A stretch of DNA of 64,000 nucleotides from Phoronis australis (taxonomy: Eukaryota; Phoronida; Phoronidae): the NCBI GenBank assembly GCA_002633005.1, contig NMRA01000249.1, forward strand, positions 333,762 through 397,761, given 5' to 3'. The notes under the pieces were generated by a model. That model saw only the letters and a program-made list of their open reading frames with translations. It made no database searches and was not told the origin of the DNA. The position numbers were made by a program, and so were the translations under genes. Shown in pieces: positions 26,147 through 38,484 of the stretch; position 1 is the stretch's first letter; the number at the start of each line of letters is the position of its first letter.

Positions 26147-26154
26147 TATATAAG
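26147..26154 (+). promoter_or_regulatory. TATA box of gene B
   Basis: TATATAAG sits 85 bases before the gene B start codon, in the right place for a TATA box with a transcription start near 26175-26185 and a 5' leader of about 50 bases ending in an A-rich stretch before ATG. Confidence 0.6.
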
Positions 26155-26231
26155 GCTGCCCATTTTGAGTGCCCAACATTTGATTTACTTCACTTCAAAC
26201 AACGTACTGGAACCTCCAGAAGAGAAAATAA

Positions 26232-26261
26232 ATGGACACTCTGCTGAGCTTGTGCATTCTG
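26232..26261 (+). CDS. Gene B exon 1: start codon and first half of signal peptide
   Basis: Ten codons, MDTLLSLCIL, end at a GTATGT donor. ATG is chosen because it is the first after the TATA box and because joining to the next acceptor in phase 0 gives a textbook signal peptide with a hydrophobic core and an SAG|T cleavage site. Confidence 0.75.
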
Positions 26262-29200
26262 GTATGTATTAGTTATGTTCGTCATTTGTCCTGTATACTG
26301 GAAAAAAACATAATTACATACATGTAGATTTACATCTCGTTGAGTCAGCTGGGAAGCCTAAAACGTAGAAAATAATGCTAATGTTCCAAAAACATGAAAC
26401 AAAACGACATTCCAAATTGATAGAGGGTTTCTTAGCTATGGTGGTTTATAGTAAGGTGACATTTATTTAACAGACATTGACGAAATACAACTTTAAGTGT
26501 CAAAGCAATGGTTACAAATTGTATGGTAAATGATATGCTGTTGTAGTCTTGTGTAGCTTGAGCCAGTAATATAGACAGTAAAGGGCACAGCTTACATGTA
26601 TGTAAACTTAATTATTGGTACATGCCCTTCCTGAAATATGATGTTCCTAAGTCAGACTAATGCTGACACACTTCGGGGGTCTACGGAATATTAACAGCAG
26701 ACTGTTCTGTGATAAAACATGTAAAGAATGAACATAGCATCAAGGCACACATGTGTCGAGTAGTGAAGATCTTGGTTTTCTTGACTTCAGGGTATTGTGT
26801 TTGGTGTTTCGGCGGGAACAGAGTTTCCAAGTCTAGCAGCCACGGCAGTTTACGATGGAAACCACAGGGAGGGTCCCCTGCTTTACTATGACGGCATCAA
26901 CACTTTCAATGCAGAAGTCAACTTTTCCATCACAAACACACTTCCAAAATCGGCTAAGCTCACCTTAACATGCAGGTAAATTAACTTCAACTCATACACA
27001 TGTGAACAGATTATAAACTACATTTATCCCATTTTATTTATATATGTATATGTGTGTGTGTGTGTTTGTGTGTGTATATGTACACGTTCATGTATATGTA
27101 TATGTACATTTATTTGCATACGTGCATATGTATATTCCACGGATCGTGAGGGTCAGAAGACATGCCTGGGGGATGCCGAATGACTTGTGTCGCTTGATCC
27201 AGTGCCATGTGCAAATTGGTTTCATTTAAATATACCAACTGAGACACGCATCATAAATCTTCACAAGTGGTACGAGGTTTGGCACAGTGCTGGGCAAGTA
27301 AAATGGGCTTCTCATAATGGATCAGCCCACCTGAATGGAATGTAAATATCGGATATTCTTAAAGTTGAGTTTTCATATTGGTGGTCTTTCAGAGTTACGA
27401 GAGCAAGATAGTGATTTTCAATAGATTCTGCCTCTGACTTATTGGACAGAAATTCAATTACTACACAGCGTTTCAACTATAAAAGCAAAGGACTAAATTC
27501 CACTGTCAGCTCCTCCCATGGTTTAATTAGCAAAAGCCATTATTTATTTTACTTTTTCGATACAGGCTGGGATCGAAATTTGCTTTTTCTATCAGTAACA
27601 AACACTGCTTATGTTGCAGATATATCTACGCAGTGGGAAATGCATGAAAGAAGACTTCCTTGCTCATGAAATGGCCTTCCAAATGTTTGCCTCCCTAAGG
27701 CATTGGTACACACCACATGTGTGTGTGTGCGGGGGGGGGGGGAGTTTGGGCAATTAGTTGTAGTTTTCCACTCGCACACGTGGACATTTACAGTACGGTA
27801 CCCTGATTTTTGAGGCAGGGCAAACCCAATGAAGCGTAAACCATGACAAGATTTCCTGCTCTTCTAACGTTAATTTGAGACAAAATACAAGTCCATAACT
27901 TCTACTCTATGTTCCGGCAATGAGGTCATGGTTTTCCGAAACCAGCTCCAATTTGTAACATCTGTGTAGTAAAAGACAGGTGACACTTTCAGAAAACTCT
28001 TTAATGACACACTCATGCCATTTATTCTACTTGAAGTTTTAATAATTGCGAGTTATTGCACGATTGGTTTTGAGCATACCCTTGAATTGTCGTCGATTTA
28101 AAGTACTTACTGTTTGGTATTCTTGGTGAGCCGACTCGGCGTCAAAGATCATCCACTGAAGTATTCACCGTCAATTAATGCATGTCTATTGGTAAAATGC
28201 GCATAGGAGAGTTTCAGATAAGCGAGCCTGGACAGGTCTCATTTAATGTATAGACGAGATCTATAGTAATGAACGTGCACATTTTGTCCAAGTGAGATTC
28301 AAAGGAGAGATTTGAATGCTTATACTTTCAGTGAAACATATTCCCGCAATAGCAAATTAACTTGCAGGGTTTCTGCCTGAAAACGAATATTCTTATAGGA
28401 AATATTAACACGGTGTTTACAGAAGTACACTTATGAGCATTACAGTTGCTTCAGATGGAGAAATGGTTTCTGAACGAAGACAAGGGATTGAAATGAGCGT
28501 TGTCAAAGGCGTGAAGATAATATAAATCGGTCAGCCGTTACCCTGAGGGTACAGAACCGAGCCAAAATCCTCGTTAAGACGCAGGTTTCATGGGTTCTGA
28601 TCGTAAAAAACAGATCTTATATCTGATATATATAGATAGGACGACGTGAAGGCAGTGACAATGACCATAATTCGGCATCCATAAAGCAAGTCTTAAGTTA
28701 GCACCTTTGAGAGAAGCACTTGGTGGTTCGCAATCTTACACAGTATTGTGCCGGTTTTGACTAATTTACTTTACAGAATGAAGATGACCTATTTCAATCA
28801 CGCCGACAATTTCAAGCACAACGAGGTCTTCGTCCAGAAATACTTGTTTGACGTTCTTCCAAACGAGGCACTGGAGAAAACTCAGAAATGTTCTTTCTCA
28901 GCGCACATCAGCGAAAAGGGCGGTTTTGTTGGCCATATGCAATGCAGCGCTCACCTGAGCTTTGTGGACAACTCTGGTCGTCTCCAGGGCAAAACACTGG
29001 TTTTGAGAAACGTTCCGCGTGTGTACGCATATTCGGTATCGGGTGAGTGCCGAAAGCTAACTATAAGAAAGGGGTACAGGAAGGAAGCATCACACTGCCA
29101 TGTCCAAGCAGGGTTCCCGCTCAATCCTTGTTTCACTCTAGTGTCGACTGGGGTCGTGACTGAAGCATTCGTTTTCAGTTTTGGAATAGGCCTGATGTCC

Positions 29201-32200
29201 GGTTTTGGAATTTATACCAATGCAGGGTGGTACTTTACCACTTATTCTAGGTTCCCATTTTGTTTGCGCACTTAAGTTTCAACAAAGCGTACTGATAGTG
29301 TCCCAAGTGGCTAAATTGGAAACATGACGTTGAAAGCAAAAACAACGATACAGTAAAGCATGAAGGGCGTTTACATGATAGGAAAATGTCACCTTCTCGT
29401 ACAATATTCGAACAGAATAGAATAGAATGCTCAGTTCTACTCACATCACAGAGCATCACACAGTATTTTTCAAATGAAAAATACAACTCAAAATTGTAAA
29501 ATACAACGATTTCACGAAGTTCACATCATCAGCGTATCTGGAACCCGCTTTGGCAAATCTCGAGCGCTTTGTTTTCATTGACTGTTATGCAGTTGGTGTC
29601 CACGTACATGTAACAAAGTGTAAATGTGATGCTTTTACTAAAATGTAGCCCTGCTTTCACATTGTCACAGGAACCATGTCTACTACCATCCTACCAACTA
29701 CAGGTCCTAGACGTCTTGAAGCGACCACTTTTTTACCGATGCAAGGGTTGGGGGCACCTGTGTTTTCTAAAATATATGTTCCATTTAATTTCCCGCACTT
29801 GTCCGAAGTAAAACGTGTACTTAACAAGGCGCCACTAGTGAAAGATGACATTGTGCCGGAAATTGTTTGGCGTGGCACTTGCTGAAAATGATAAGTTAGT
29901 AGCTTGATACCTCTTTCCTATTTCTCTTTTCTGGAAAACGGTCATTAATTTGGTTTCCGAAAATGGGATCCCTATGACTGTTGCCATTTTGTACACTGAC
30001 AGCAAGAAATTGACAAAATTGCAAACTTTAACCTGACTGTGGAAGTTAATCACACAACGCATTCTCAATCTAGGTTAGATTAGTTCTGGGTTAGTTACTT
30101 TGCTCCTTCACTCTCTTAACGTACTCCTTTGCTCCCAACAGCGGCGAATGAACATACAGAAGCAGCAAGCAGTTTCAGTGTTAACTGCCATTGGGCAAGC
30201 TCGACCAATGCCAAAGGCAATGATTTTGTCCGGTGAAAGGTAACGAAACTTTCGCTGCGTGGAATACGTCGTGGTATTGTGACATTGTTGTCCAACACAT
30301 GTTTAACCGGAGAAAAGTTTTAAATGCCCATTTCAATATGTAACAGCAAATGATTGGTCACAATTAGGTTCGAAAGATAGGTAACACCAAAGCGTGCGAA
30401 AGGCTAGTGGCCTGCGAAATCCTGTTGGAAAACCAACATGTTTATGATCATCTAATAAAGTTTAAGTAAGTAGTTGAACATGATTATTGTAGTGGACGGC
30501 GCTTGGACTGAGTGGAGCTCTGAAAGGACTTGTACCGTATCTTGCGGTGAGAAAACAGTCTTCAAAACAAGGACGTGTACTAACCCCGCGCCTGTGGGGA
30601 ATGGGGCGCACTGTCCTGGGGATGGCTATGACGGCTGCTCCACCGAAGACTGCATAGGTAATACAGGCAGTTTCTATTGCACGTAGTTGGGTTTTGAATA
30701 TCAAACAGTAACCTGTTGTGTGTTTTTCAAAATAGAATAGCTTGGCGGTTTTTAAGATACACCGAGGCCGCATGCAGGGACAGTATTACTCCGGATTACT
30801 TACATGTACATGTATTTTATGTGTCCACGAAATACATTGATACTGAAAGATTGCAAGAGATAGAGAGAGAGATTGGACTTTGGTCCAACAGACCACTTAA
30901 AGTCCTTGAAAAAACTTTGTGTTCTAAAAACTTTATTAATTTCTAAACTGACACATATGTTCTTAAGGCTTCACATCCGCTCCAAAAGAAGCTGAACAAA
31001 AATCCAACGAGTGTTTCACAAATTTATGTGGAGATATAAAAATAAAAAATTGCCCAGAAGTGGAGCAAACATGATGCACATTGACTCTTTCATCAAGTCA
31101 AGTGGGTAAGTTATGTATAAGACTAGTTCTGCCTGGAAAGTATTTCTTCTTCAACACTATTTCGATAACAATACACCCTTCAGTCACATGGGGTATGCGT
31201 AGTTCAAGTATTTTGCAGGTAGTTGTAAACCTTTTTACACAGGTGTGTTTAATGCAGCATAAAAACAGTATCTTGTATCACTTATCGCTTTCAATGTCGC
31301 CTGACAGTTTGGAAAGTTATCAACCTTGATGGGTTAGTTCTAATATCCTGATTGATCATGAACGTGTTTACATTCGATCCTGGAATATAATAGGCGTAAG
31401 ATTTGCTTGTGGTTTATGTAATGAAATGGACAACACTTATCGTACGCCCAATTCTCCATAAACATTCAAATTTTAACAGCTTACAGGAAATTGTGCGAGA
31501 GTTACTTAAATCATAGATTATAGACAACCGATTCGCAACTCCGAAATTTTCTTGGGTAATATCCTAGAGGAGCCGTCACTCTCCTAAATTATCTGCCCCA
31601 GTTTCCGGTTAATGTATTGTGATGACACAACAGCCGACCATGATTAGCAGACGATGTACTTGCCGGAAATAACACCAGGTAATTTGGCAAGGTGTCGCTA
31701 GTGAATATGACATCATTGCTTCTGTAAGAGCTCAGATTTCGTCAATTGAAAGTATATGCAGGTTGCGGTTCATGTAATATAGTCTATGCTTAAATACAGA
31801 GATGAACAATTTCCAGTCAAATTTTCAATATTCCCAGTGGTTTCTCAGGACGCTTGATAAAAAGGAACTTGGACTTTTTACGAAACTTTTTCGAAAGTTT
31901 ATGTCAAGGGAAAACATTTTTATCAAAATATGAAGCTCATTCTGTAATTGAAATGTCTGAATCTAAGTGGCGAGATATTAGACTTTAGCCAGTCAACGTC
32001 ACACAGTATAGGTGGCTACAGACGATATTTGTCTATAAGAATAATACGAACAAACAAATGAATATTGTTACACAAAGAAGCTAGTGATTATGTTCTACGT
32101 ATCTTCTACCATGCAAGGCGAGAGGAAATTGTTATTAATTTGTTTTTTGATTATTGTTTCGTGAACACTTGTTTGGGGGAAATATCGGCGTGTGTGTCAT

Positions 32201-32500
32201 CAGTACAGCACTGTATAATCAAAAATGAAAGTGACTTCAATGTACATGTAATTATCTTTCTTGGGATGAAAACGATTAGTCACTTAATGTTATTTTAAGT
32301 CCTGAAAAATGACATTGCTGAGCCATTACCTTCCATCGCACACTTTAACATTGGAATGGGTTATTAAATCAGAAGGGTTAAGTGTATTTTCACATTAATT
32401 TGATGTTTAGTACAATTTGAAAGGGATTGTTAAATTTTACAAACATACTCTAGTATTATATTTTGTTACACAAGCGCAATATTAATGTGTTTCGTGTACG

Positions 32501-32532
<32 letters not shown>

Positions 32533-35500
32533 CGTGTGTGGGTGTGTGTGTGTGCATTTATGTTCTGTTACATACATGGAATACAACTGGCCACCTTCCC
32601 AGGAATTACCATAGACCTTAGGAATTCACGTTAGGCTTCGTGGAAAATAGCCTTTCTGAAAGGCTACATTCATTAACTAGCCAGAAGGAGGCTCTGGTCC
32701 AACGACGTCTTAACATCTTGCCGAAACACGTTGCCTAAATCATGCTTCGGTCGTAACACTGTCCAGTGACGCCTTCCTATCCAGACAGTATAAAGCTGAT
32801 TCAAATCCCAACGTACAGGGAGAATTGTCTTTATGTGACGTGTCAAGTAGTGTAGTACAAAGGGTCGGACCTAGAGTTTTGTCTTTGTCACTGTCGGACG
32901 TAGTTTGCAAATTGCTGTGTTCACCCACAAACCATTTCCAACCTAAGATGAGGGAGTGCAAACAAACGTGTTTGATTCTCAGGTTAGAGAAATGCTCAAA
33001 TTTGGAATGTCATCACCTCAGAGATGGCTGATCGAATGTTGAACAGCAGCGTTCAGTGTTTTATATACACTTCTCAAAAACTCTGATATAAAATTACTTT
33101 ACAATTCCTCACTTTTTCATAAGGCACCATCAAAAAGATTCGATTCAAATGATAATTCCGCATTGTTTGGCTGCACATGTAACTTGTATTGTTTTGAACG
33201 AAAAGGTAATGCTTACTTGACCCAGCTAATGGAAAATTGGTACGATGTTAAGAATCAAGTCTTCTTACATGCGTGTTCAGCTTAAGATCCAGTACATATA
33301 ACCAAACTCAAGTGTTTCACATCTAGGCGCATTTGCCTTATGGGACCTGAGGTGTGAAGCTGGGACGCATGTCCCTGTGCAGGCTCGTCCACCTCTTCGG
33401 ATACGTCCTCAACCACTGTCGTGGACAAAAGCATACAATCTCGGAGGTTTGGCGGCACATTTCCTACATGTACATGTAGATTACACGGCGGCTAAAATGT
33501 TTTATACCTGCATTTAAACATTTTTCGGCAACTCTCGTTCAATCACTGTGCCACGTGACCGTACAACAACTTTCTCTGTTTTACACAGGCGCGTTGCACA
33601 TTATAGCACGGGCCAATGGATAGGAAAATACTCACATGTACTATTAATATTCATCCACACAAAAACACTCGTGTACTGTTTAGCGCACAGTGTACATGTA
33701 CATGTATATCTTATGAATATAACTCGTTGGAAAATCAACAGTCCGATTAAGTGACAAACTATTGCAGATTCAGCCTTCAACGTTATACACGTACATGTAC
33801 GTAAACGCGAGCAAAAATAGCGTACTGTTAATTAAAGAATTATGTGGTTAAGGAGGATCATTCTTGTGGTCTTTTTTCAGTCAGTAAAACTTAGGAAAAT
33901 GTTATGATTTACCTGAAAATCAAAATACGTGTTTAAAATTATGTCATAAACTTAATACACGTTTTTTCGATACGTCGAAGCGTACTATGCGAGCTAATGT
34001 CCTACAAGTAACCACATTCTGCGAGTTTAATTAATTATATCAAAGAATGGGGTGTGCCTATATTCGGAGCAGCACTTTCAAACATATTCTGGTAAGAGCT
34101 TGCGAATAGCTGCCTGCAGGGAGTGTTCAAATACAGGTGCAGGTAAAAGATAGATGTACAGGTTTAAATCGACGCATATTCGTTAGTACTACGCTTGAAA
34201 AACACGACCTTTAATTAAAGCAATCTAACAAAGTATTTCATTAACGTAAAATTATTTAACACAAGAAACCATTTCTTTTATTACAGTTTGCTATACTTTT
34301 CCGAGCACCCAACGCTGATGCCTTGATATACATGTACATGTACTGCTTTAAAATTCTCTGGCATAAAAGTCTTCTTTTAATTGACCCTGTGTAACATGTT
34401 CATAATAATTCCAAACAAATTGGTGAGAAGTGTGCATAAAAAACGGTGTAAATTCTGTCAGTCTTTTCTGAGCTATAAGGTGGCGGAGCCAGCCAAATTC
34501 GGCCGTTTCAATGGGCATGAGAACCAGAAATTTCAAAAATATTCCATTTCGAATAAAGATCTTTGTCCTCATGAATTTTTCTTCAGCCATTTCAAAGCTC
34601 AAAGCCTTACGAAACTCCCAACTTTTGTACACATCTACAAGTACACATGATGTCCTGTATGTCACGAGTTTTTGTACCCCCAGCATGACTTAGTTTTGTT
34701 AGGTGTTATCGTACGAGAGGAGCTTATACTGTGCGTCACGAAAATAAACGTGTATACATGTATGGCGCATAATAATGGACTAAGTAAAAGTATAGTCACT
34801 ATGTTCTGTAAGACTTCCCGTTATTTCAAAAACAAGCACATTTCATCCACCCCAAACGAGCTTTGGTAAACTTTGTTATTTGTGCACTGAGTTTTTTTTT
34901 GGCTTCACAACTGAGTCACGTCATGTTTCCATTTACTCTGATGATGGTTTTAGTTAATGAAGCGAATCGACAAGTTGTTTGATAATGAATTTTTTGTTGT
35001 CGAGGTTATCTAAAACACACATTGTTGTCAAGAACTGAATTGTTTGAAGTATCTTTGTAGAAGGTTCTGTGATACGTTGCCTCGATATCGGCGAAAGCTT
35101 CACTGGTAGAAGGCGAAATTCTACATTATTTAGCGAGGTACATGTACCAATCCGGTATTTCAATTCTTCATGTTTATCATAATTGCAGCTCCACCTAGTG
35201 TGATAACGAAGGAAGTTTTGAAGTTGCTAGCAGTCCAACTCCCTGGAAAAAAATTTAAGCGATTGTACCGATCATCAGAAGACGGCGCATCTGGTTTTCA
35301 CGATAAATGCGACTCCATAGAACCCCTTAGCACTGTAACCATTGGCCAGGACAACTCTACGGGATTCTATTACGGGGGTTATACCACGAAGGCCTGGAAA
35401 TTAGGTTCGACAACAAGGAAGTCAGACCCCGATGCTTTTATTTTTAAAATTACTTGCGCACAGACGGGAACATGTGAACATCTTGAAAAATTCACACCAT

Positions 35501-35673
35501 CATCAAACTCGCTAGTTATTGATTCCTCTATGGACCTCCCGGTATTCTCCGATCAACTTAATTTCAACAGTGGTAACAAGTGCATTAGGGGTACTTATTT
35601 CATATCTACAGGAAATGAAGATATGGATTGTTCTGGAGAGTGGAAACTCATTGAAGCCTACAGTGTCATTTAA
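26232..35673 (+). CDS. Gene B: predicted secreted TSP1-TLDc protein (complete, 5 exons, 376 aa)
   Basis: Exons 26232-26261, 26791-26975, 28777-29042, 30493-30657 and 35189-35673 sum to 1131 nt, exactly 377 codons including stop, and every junction keeps frame with GT/AG sites. Domain order: signal peptide (MDTLLSLCILGIVFGVSAG, about residues 1-19), an unrecognised domain of about 140 aa, one TSP1 repeat (about 160-213), and a TLDc domain (about 215-376). TLDc proteins that have been studied (OXR1, NCOA7, MEAK7 types) mostly act inside the cell on the V-ATPase; here the signal peptide, cysteine pairs and N-glycosylation sequons argue for secretion. The function is therefore inferred from architecture only: a possible secreted defence, matrix or recognition protein. 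Its paralogue gene A lies upstream on the same strand. Confidence 0.85.
26791..26975 (+). CDS. Gene B exon 2: end of signal peptide and first part of unrecognised domain
   Basis: The acceptor is TTGACTTCAG and the donor GTAAAT. Sequence begins GIVFGVSAGTEFPSL and ends KSAKLTLTC plus AG of a split arginine codon completed by exon 3. It contains an NFS sequon (AEVNFSITN) and alternating hydrophobic residues typical of beta strands. An ORF starting at 26797 covers most of it, but no ATG begins that ORF. Confidence 0.78.
27041..27080. repeat. Imperfect GT/TA microsatellite in gene B intron 2
   Basis: TATATGTATATGTGTGTGTG followed by more TG units just after the exon 2 donor. The open frame through it is low-complexity. 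Confidence 0.85.
28777..29042 (+). CDS. Gene B exon 3: unrecognised domain, second part
   Basis: TTTACAG acceptor, GTGAGT donor, 88 full codons from MKMTYFNHADNFKHNEV to PRVYAYSVS. It aligns gap-free with the gene A exon at 2396-2661. Compared with gene A it has an extra cysteine (QKCSFSAH), which could pair with the MQCSAH cysteine or the one at the end of exon 2. Confidence 0.82.
30493..30657 (+). CDS. Gene B exon 4: thrombospondin type-1 repeat
   Basis: 165 nt, phase 1-1. DGAWTEWSSERTC, CTVSCG, KTRTC, PAPVGNGAHC, DGCSTEDC give the WxxW signature, the CSxxCG-like motif and six cysteines of a complete TSP1 repeat. Same length as gene A's exon. Confidence 0.92.
   Translation, partial: WTALGLSGALKGLVPYLAVRKQSSKQGRVLTPRLWGMGRTVLGMAMTAAPPKTA
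32494..32554. repeat. GT microsatellite in gene B intron 4
   Basis: TG repeats interrupted by CG and GG units. Confidence 0.92.
35189..35673 (+). CDS. Gene B exon 5: TLDc domain and stop
   Basis: ATTGCAG acceptor, then APPSVITKEVLKLLAVQLPG, LYRSSEDG, FHDKCD, TVTIGQDNSTGFYYGGYTTKAW, SDPDAFIFKI and a closing GEWKLIEAYSVI. All are positions conserved in TLDc (TLD) domains: the LYR/SEDG start, FHxKCD, GGYT and DPxAFIF blocks. It is a few residues shorter than the gene A copy in the loops around GASGFHD and after KAW. Confidence 0.9.
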
Positions 35674-37613
35674 AACCAGCGAAACGTTTGGTGATTGACT
35701 AAGTTTTGACCGTGTAATTCTTACAATTCACGGCACTCCTTGAAAGTATATGGGAAAAATGTTGGAGTTTAGTCACCAGAACGATTGCTAAACTGCGTTT
35801 TTGTAGACGCAAGACCCTAGCGGGACAAGGCGTCACCAGATATCGCCATGTATTACTACCTTTCCACGTGATCGCAAAATATCTTCCGTTTCGGAACACA
35901 GCCATGTCTTTACTACAAACAGAATTGATATGTATGCACTATTAACTTTATTACATTGTTTTTAAATTCCTCCTCTTGTTTTCCCGTGTATTTTCAATGA
36001 GACTTGGTGGTTTTGGTTAGGCATTTCACGCCACGTGACAGCTCGGTGGTCTATATGTACCTATATGTGTTTGAGGTGACAAGATTAAATATTGAACTAT
36101 GTTTTACTAATTTTGCCTTCGTTAGCAATTACTTGCAGACATATTAACAATTAGGGAGAGTTATTAAGGACAATGAGTTCAACTTAACATAAAAGTCCCT
36201 AGTTCATGCATCGTAATAACTTTTGGAAATTGATGGGATAAGGAGAGCAGTATTTTGGCAAACACATGTGTGCGTGTGAGTGTATCACTGGGCTCAACGG
36301 ACACTAACTAACTGTTACATCAGGTTATCCTCTCTTAAACCGTTTCGTTTTATTCCATGGAGTGGTATCATTATATTAGAAAATAGCGGGGAGTTGACTT
36401 AAACTGATGCATTTCGAGGTACGCCTCTTCGTATTACGTTCTATGCCTCGGTGAAATGAAAAAACGCACATTGAACTTAAATATCCAAATTGATTTTATA
36501 ACATAAGGCATCCCTACTCCTTAAGTTGTGCTGAATCGGAAAATGATGATTCACTTACATGCTATATTCTATATTATTTTGAAGCGATTAGTCATATCTT
36601 GCTGTTTAAAGACCAAACGCAAAAAAAACCGTGACTGAAAAACCTTCTACGTTGAAATAGCTCTGTTTCGATTGGGCATTCTAAACAGTACAACACCGAT
36701 CAGGCAAACTGTATGTTTAGACCACTACTGAATTTTCCAAAACTAAACGTAAGGCAAGACTTCTACCGAACTCTGTCAGTGTCAGCAAACGTGAGTTAGG
36801 TGCTAAAACTGACTCTTTGTTTTTTTGTCAAACCGAAAGCCACAAATTAATTGGGCGGGCTATATGTGACAATACCTGCAAGGAGACTTCTCGCGATTTC
36901 GGCTAAGTGTGTGGAGCACAACCCACCTGGATTTGATCAAGATTTCGCCAGAACTGAAAAGGGTTCTAGCGGAGAAGAAATGGAAAAATTTAGTCGCAAA
37001 TTTCGTTGGTCAATTTTCACCAAATTTTGACGTTGTCCAATTCATTTTAAAAAGTGTAGTAGAAACATTTTTGGATTACGGTTATCTAATTGTAGTGGGA
37101 ACATATTAGACTGGTTTTCGTAATACTTGTTTCTGTTTAATGAAGTTTTGTAATAGGTATGTGAACTTTGTTTCGGTAAATAAAAGTTACTGTGCACGTG
37201 GGTAAACAATACTGCTTTTTGCATCCATCCAGTATATTGCACGCCAGCTTATATTTTATACATGCATTGATTTTCACTCAAACCAAAGTTATGAACTACA
37301 ATGTCATTTGAACTGCACCTGAGTGACTTAAATTCACATCGCTGGATCTGAACGAAGCGTTCACACCATGTATTTTCTTACTTTTTCGCTAATATGAATC
37401 GAATACCATAAAATCGCATGCGCGCACCCAGCCTTTAATTTGGCGACTCGAACTTCTGGCTAAGTGAACCTTTTGCTAACAAAAAAGCGGGAGCACTAAA
37501 AAAACGGGGTACCACCTTCAGAACTGTGTGTCTACGTTTTTCTAGTGGACTTTTGTTTCCTTTTCTCGGACTTTTTGTTTCTCTTTGGCGGACCATTTTG
37601 CCCAATTTGCCAA

Positions 37614-37646
37614 ATGGGGGGGGGGCTCCTTCGAGCCCCCCCCCAT
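37614..37646. other. G/C-run hairpin
   Basis: About ten G then CTCCTTCGAG then about nine C: the stem is nearly all G:C and the loop is TCCTTCGA-like. It could be the tip of a decayed foldback element. It lies about 130 bases before the open frame at 37776. Confidence 0.6.
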
Positions 37647-37775
37647 ACTAAATAGGAACTTTTTATGCCAAATAGTCGCAATTTTTTCATTTTGAAGAAA
37701 AATTACTTATTTCTATGTTTCCCGCCAAATGAAGCAATGAGTGGAAGATGGTTGGCCGCTTAACAATCATTTGCA

Positions 37776-38045
37776 ATGTCGGAACACTGCAGGTTAGAAG
37801 ACAAGGACGATATTAGGCAAGAATTGGACAATTATTATACAGACAGAGAGGAAAGTGGATACGGGCATCACACTCAAGTACTTGAAGAATCAGACAATGA
37901 ATTCGATTTCCCATTTAGCGAACTTTCTTCGGCATTGAGGCCGTATGAACTGGACCCACTTGCACGAGAACTGCTGCAGATATATGTGAGCCACAACAAA
38001 CTCTACCAAGTGGTGATCAATACTCACAAAATAGACACTCAATAA
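37776..38045 (+). CDS. Unrecognised 89-aa open frame
   Basis: Starts MSEHCRLEDKDDIRQELDN, is acidic and hydrophilic, and contains LRPYELDPLARELLQIYVSH. Composition looks more protein-like than most frames here, and it ends at TAA after KIDTQ. The paralogous region downstream of gene A has no obvious equivalent. It may be a single-exon gene, an exon, or the N-terminus of a decayed transposon protein. Function not assigned. Confidence 0.3.
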   Translation: MSEHCRLEDKDDIRQELDNYYTDREESGYGHHTQVLEESDNEFDFPFSELSSALRPYELDPLARELLQIYVSHNKLYQVVINTHKIDTQ

Positions 38046-38349
38046 TTACTGACAAAGGCCACAGTAAACCTGGGTTACTCATATTCACTAATGCCGTGAT
38101 GGAATGAGCACAGTCTAAACACAATATGCATAAGCCTACTTGTAGTAGCACTCGATCTCGGCCGGGGTCCAGGTCCTGGCATCACTCGCCCTAGAATTTG
38201 CAAATGCACTTACTTGGTGGTGAGTCCTTCACTGTAACGCCGCTTACAGTATGTGTGTGGTCGAAACACGATTCTGTGAAATGTGCCGATAAAAGTGTGG
38301 CTTCCGCCGCACTGAATCGCATGTTCCACACTCTCGTTCGGTACACTAA

Positions 38350-38484
38350 CATGGGCGGCGCAGCACTGAAAAATATGGGGGCTACAGCCCCCCCCCCCNT
38401 ATAGACCATGGGTAGCTTAGCACTGAAAAAGTGGTGGAATACACATGTAGCCCTCCCCCAACATCCTCTGGTGCGCCGCCCATG
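38350..38484. mobile_element. Double-hairpin MITE, copy 3
   Basis: CATGGGCGGCGCAGCACTG opening and GTGCGCCGCCCATG closing; a run of C interrupted by N at 38399 lies in the loop of the first arm. It interrupts the segment homologous to the region downstream of gene A. Confidence 0.75.

Larger units (their letters stand above)
29043..35188 (+). other. Gene B introns 3 and 4
   Basis: 29043-30492 and 30658-35188 flank the TSP1 exon. Apart from the GT microsatellite and several TACATGTACATGTA palindromes (33465, 33693, 34329) nothing is seen; short open frames here do not look coding. Confidence 0.65.
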
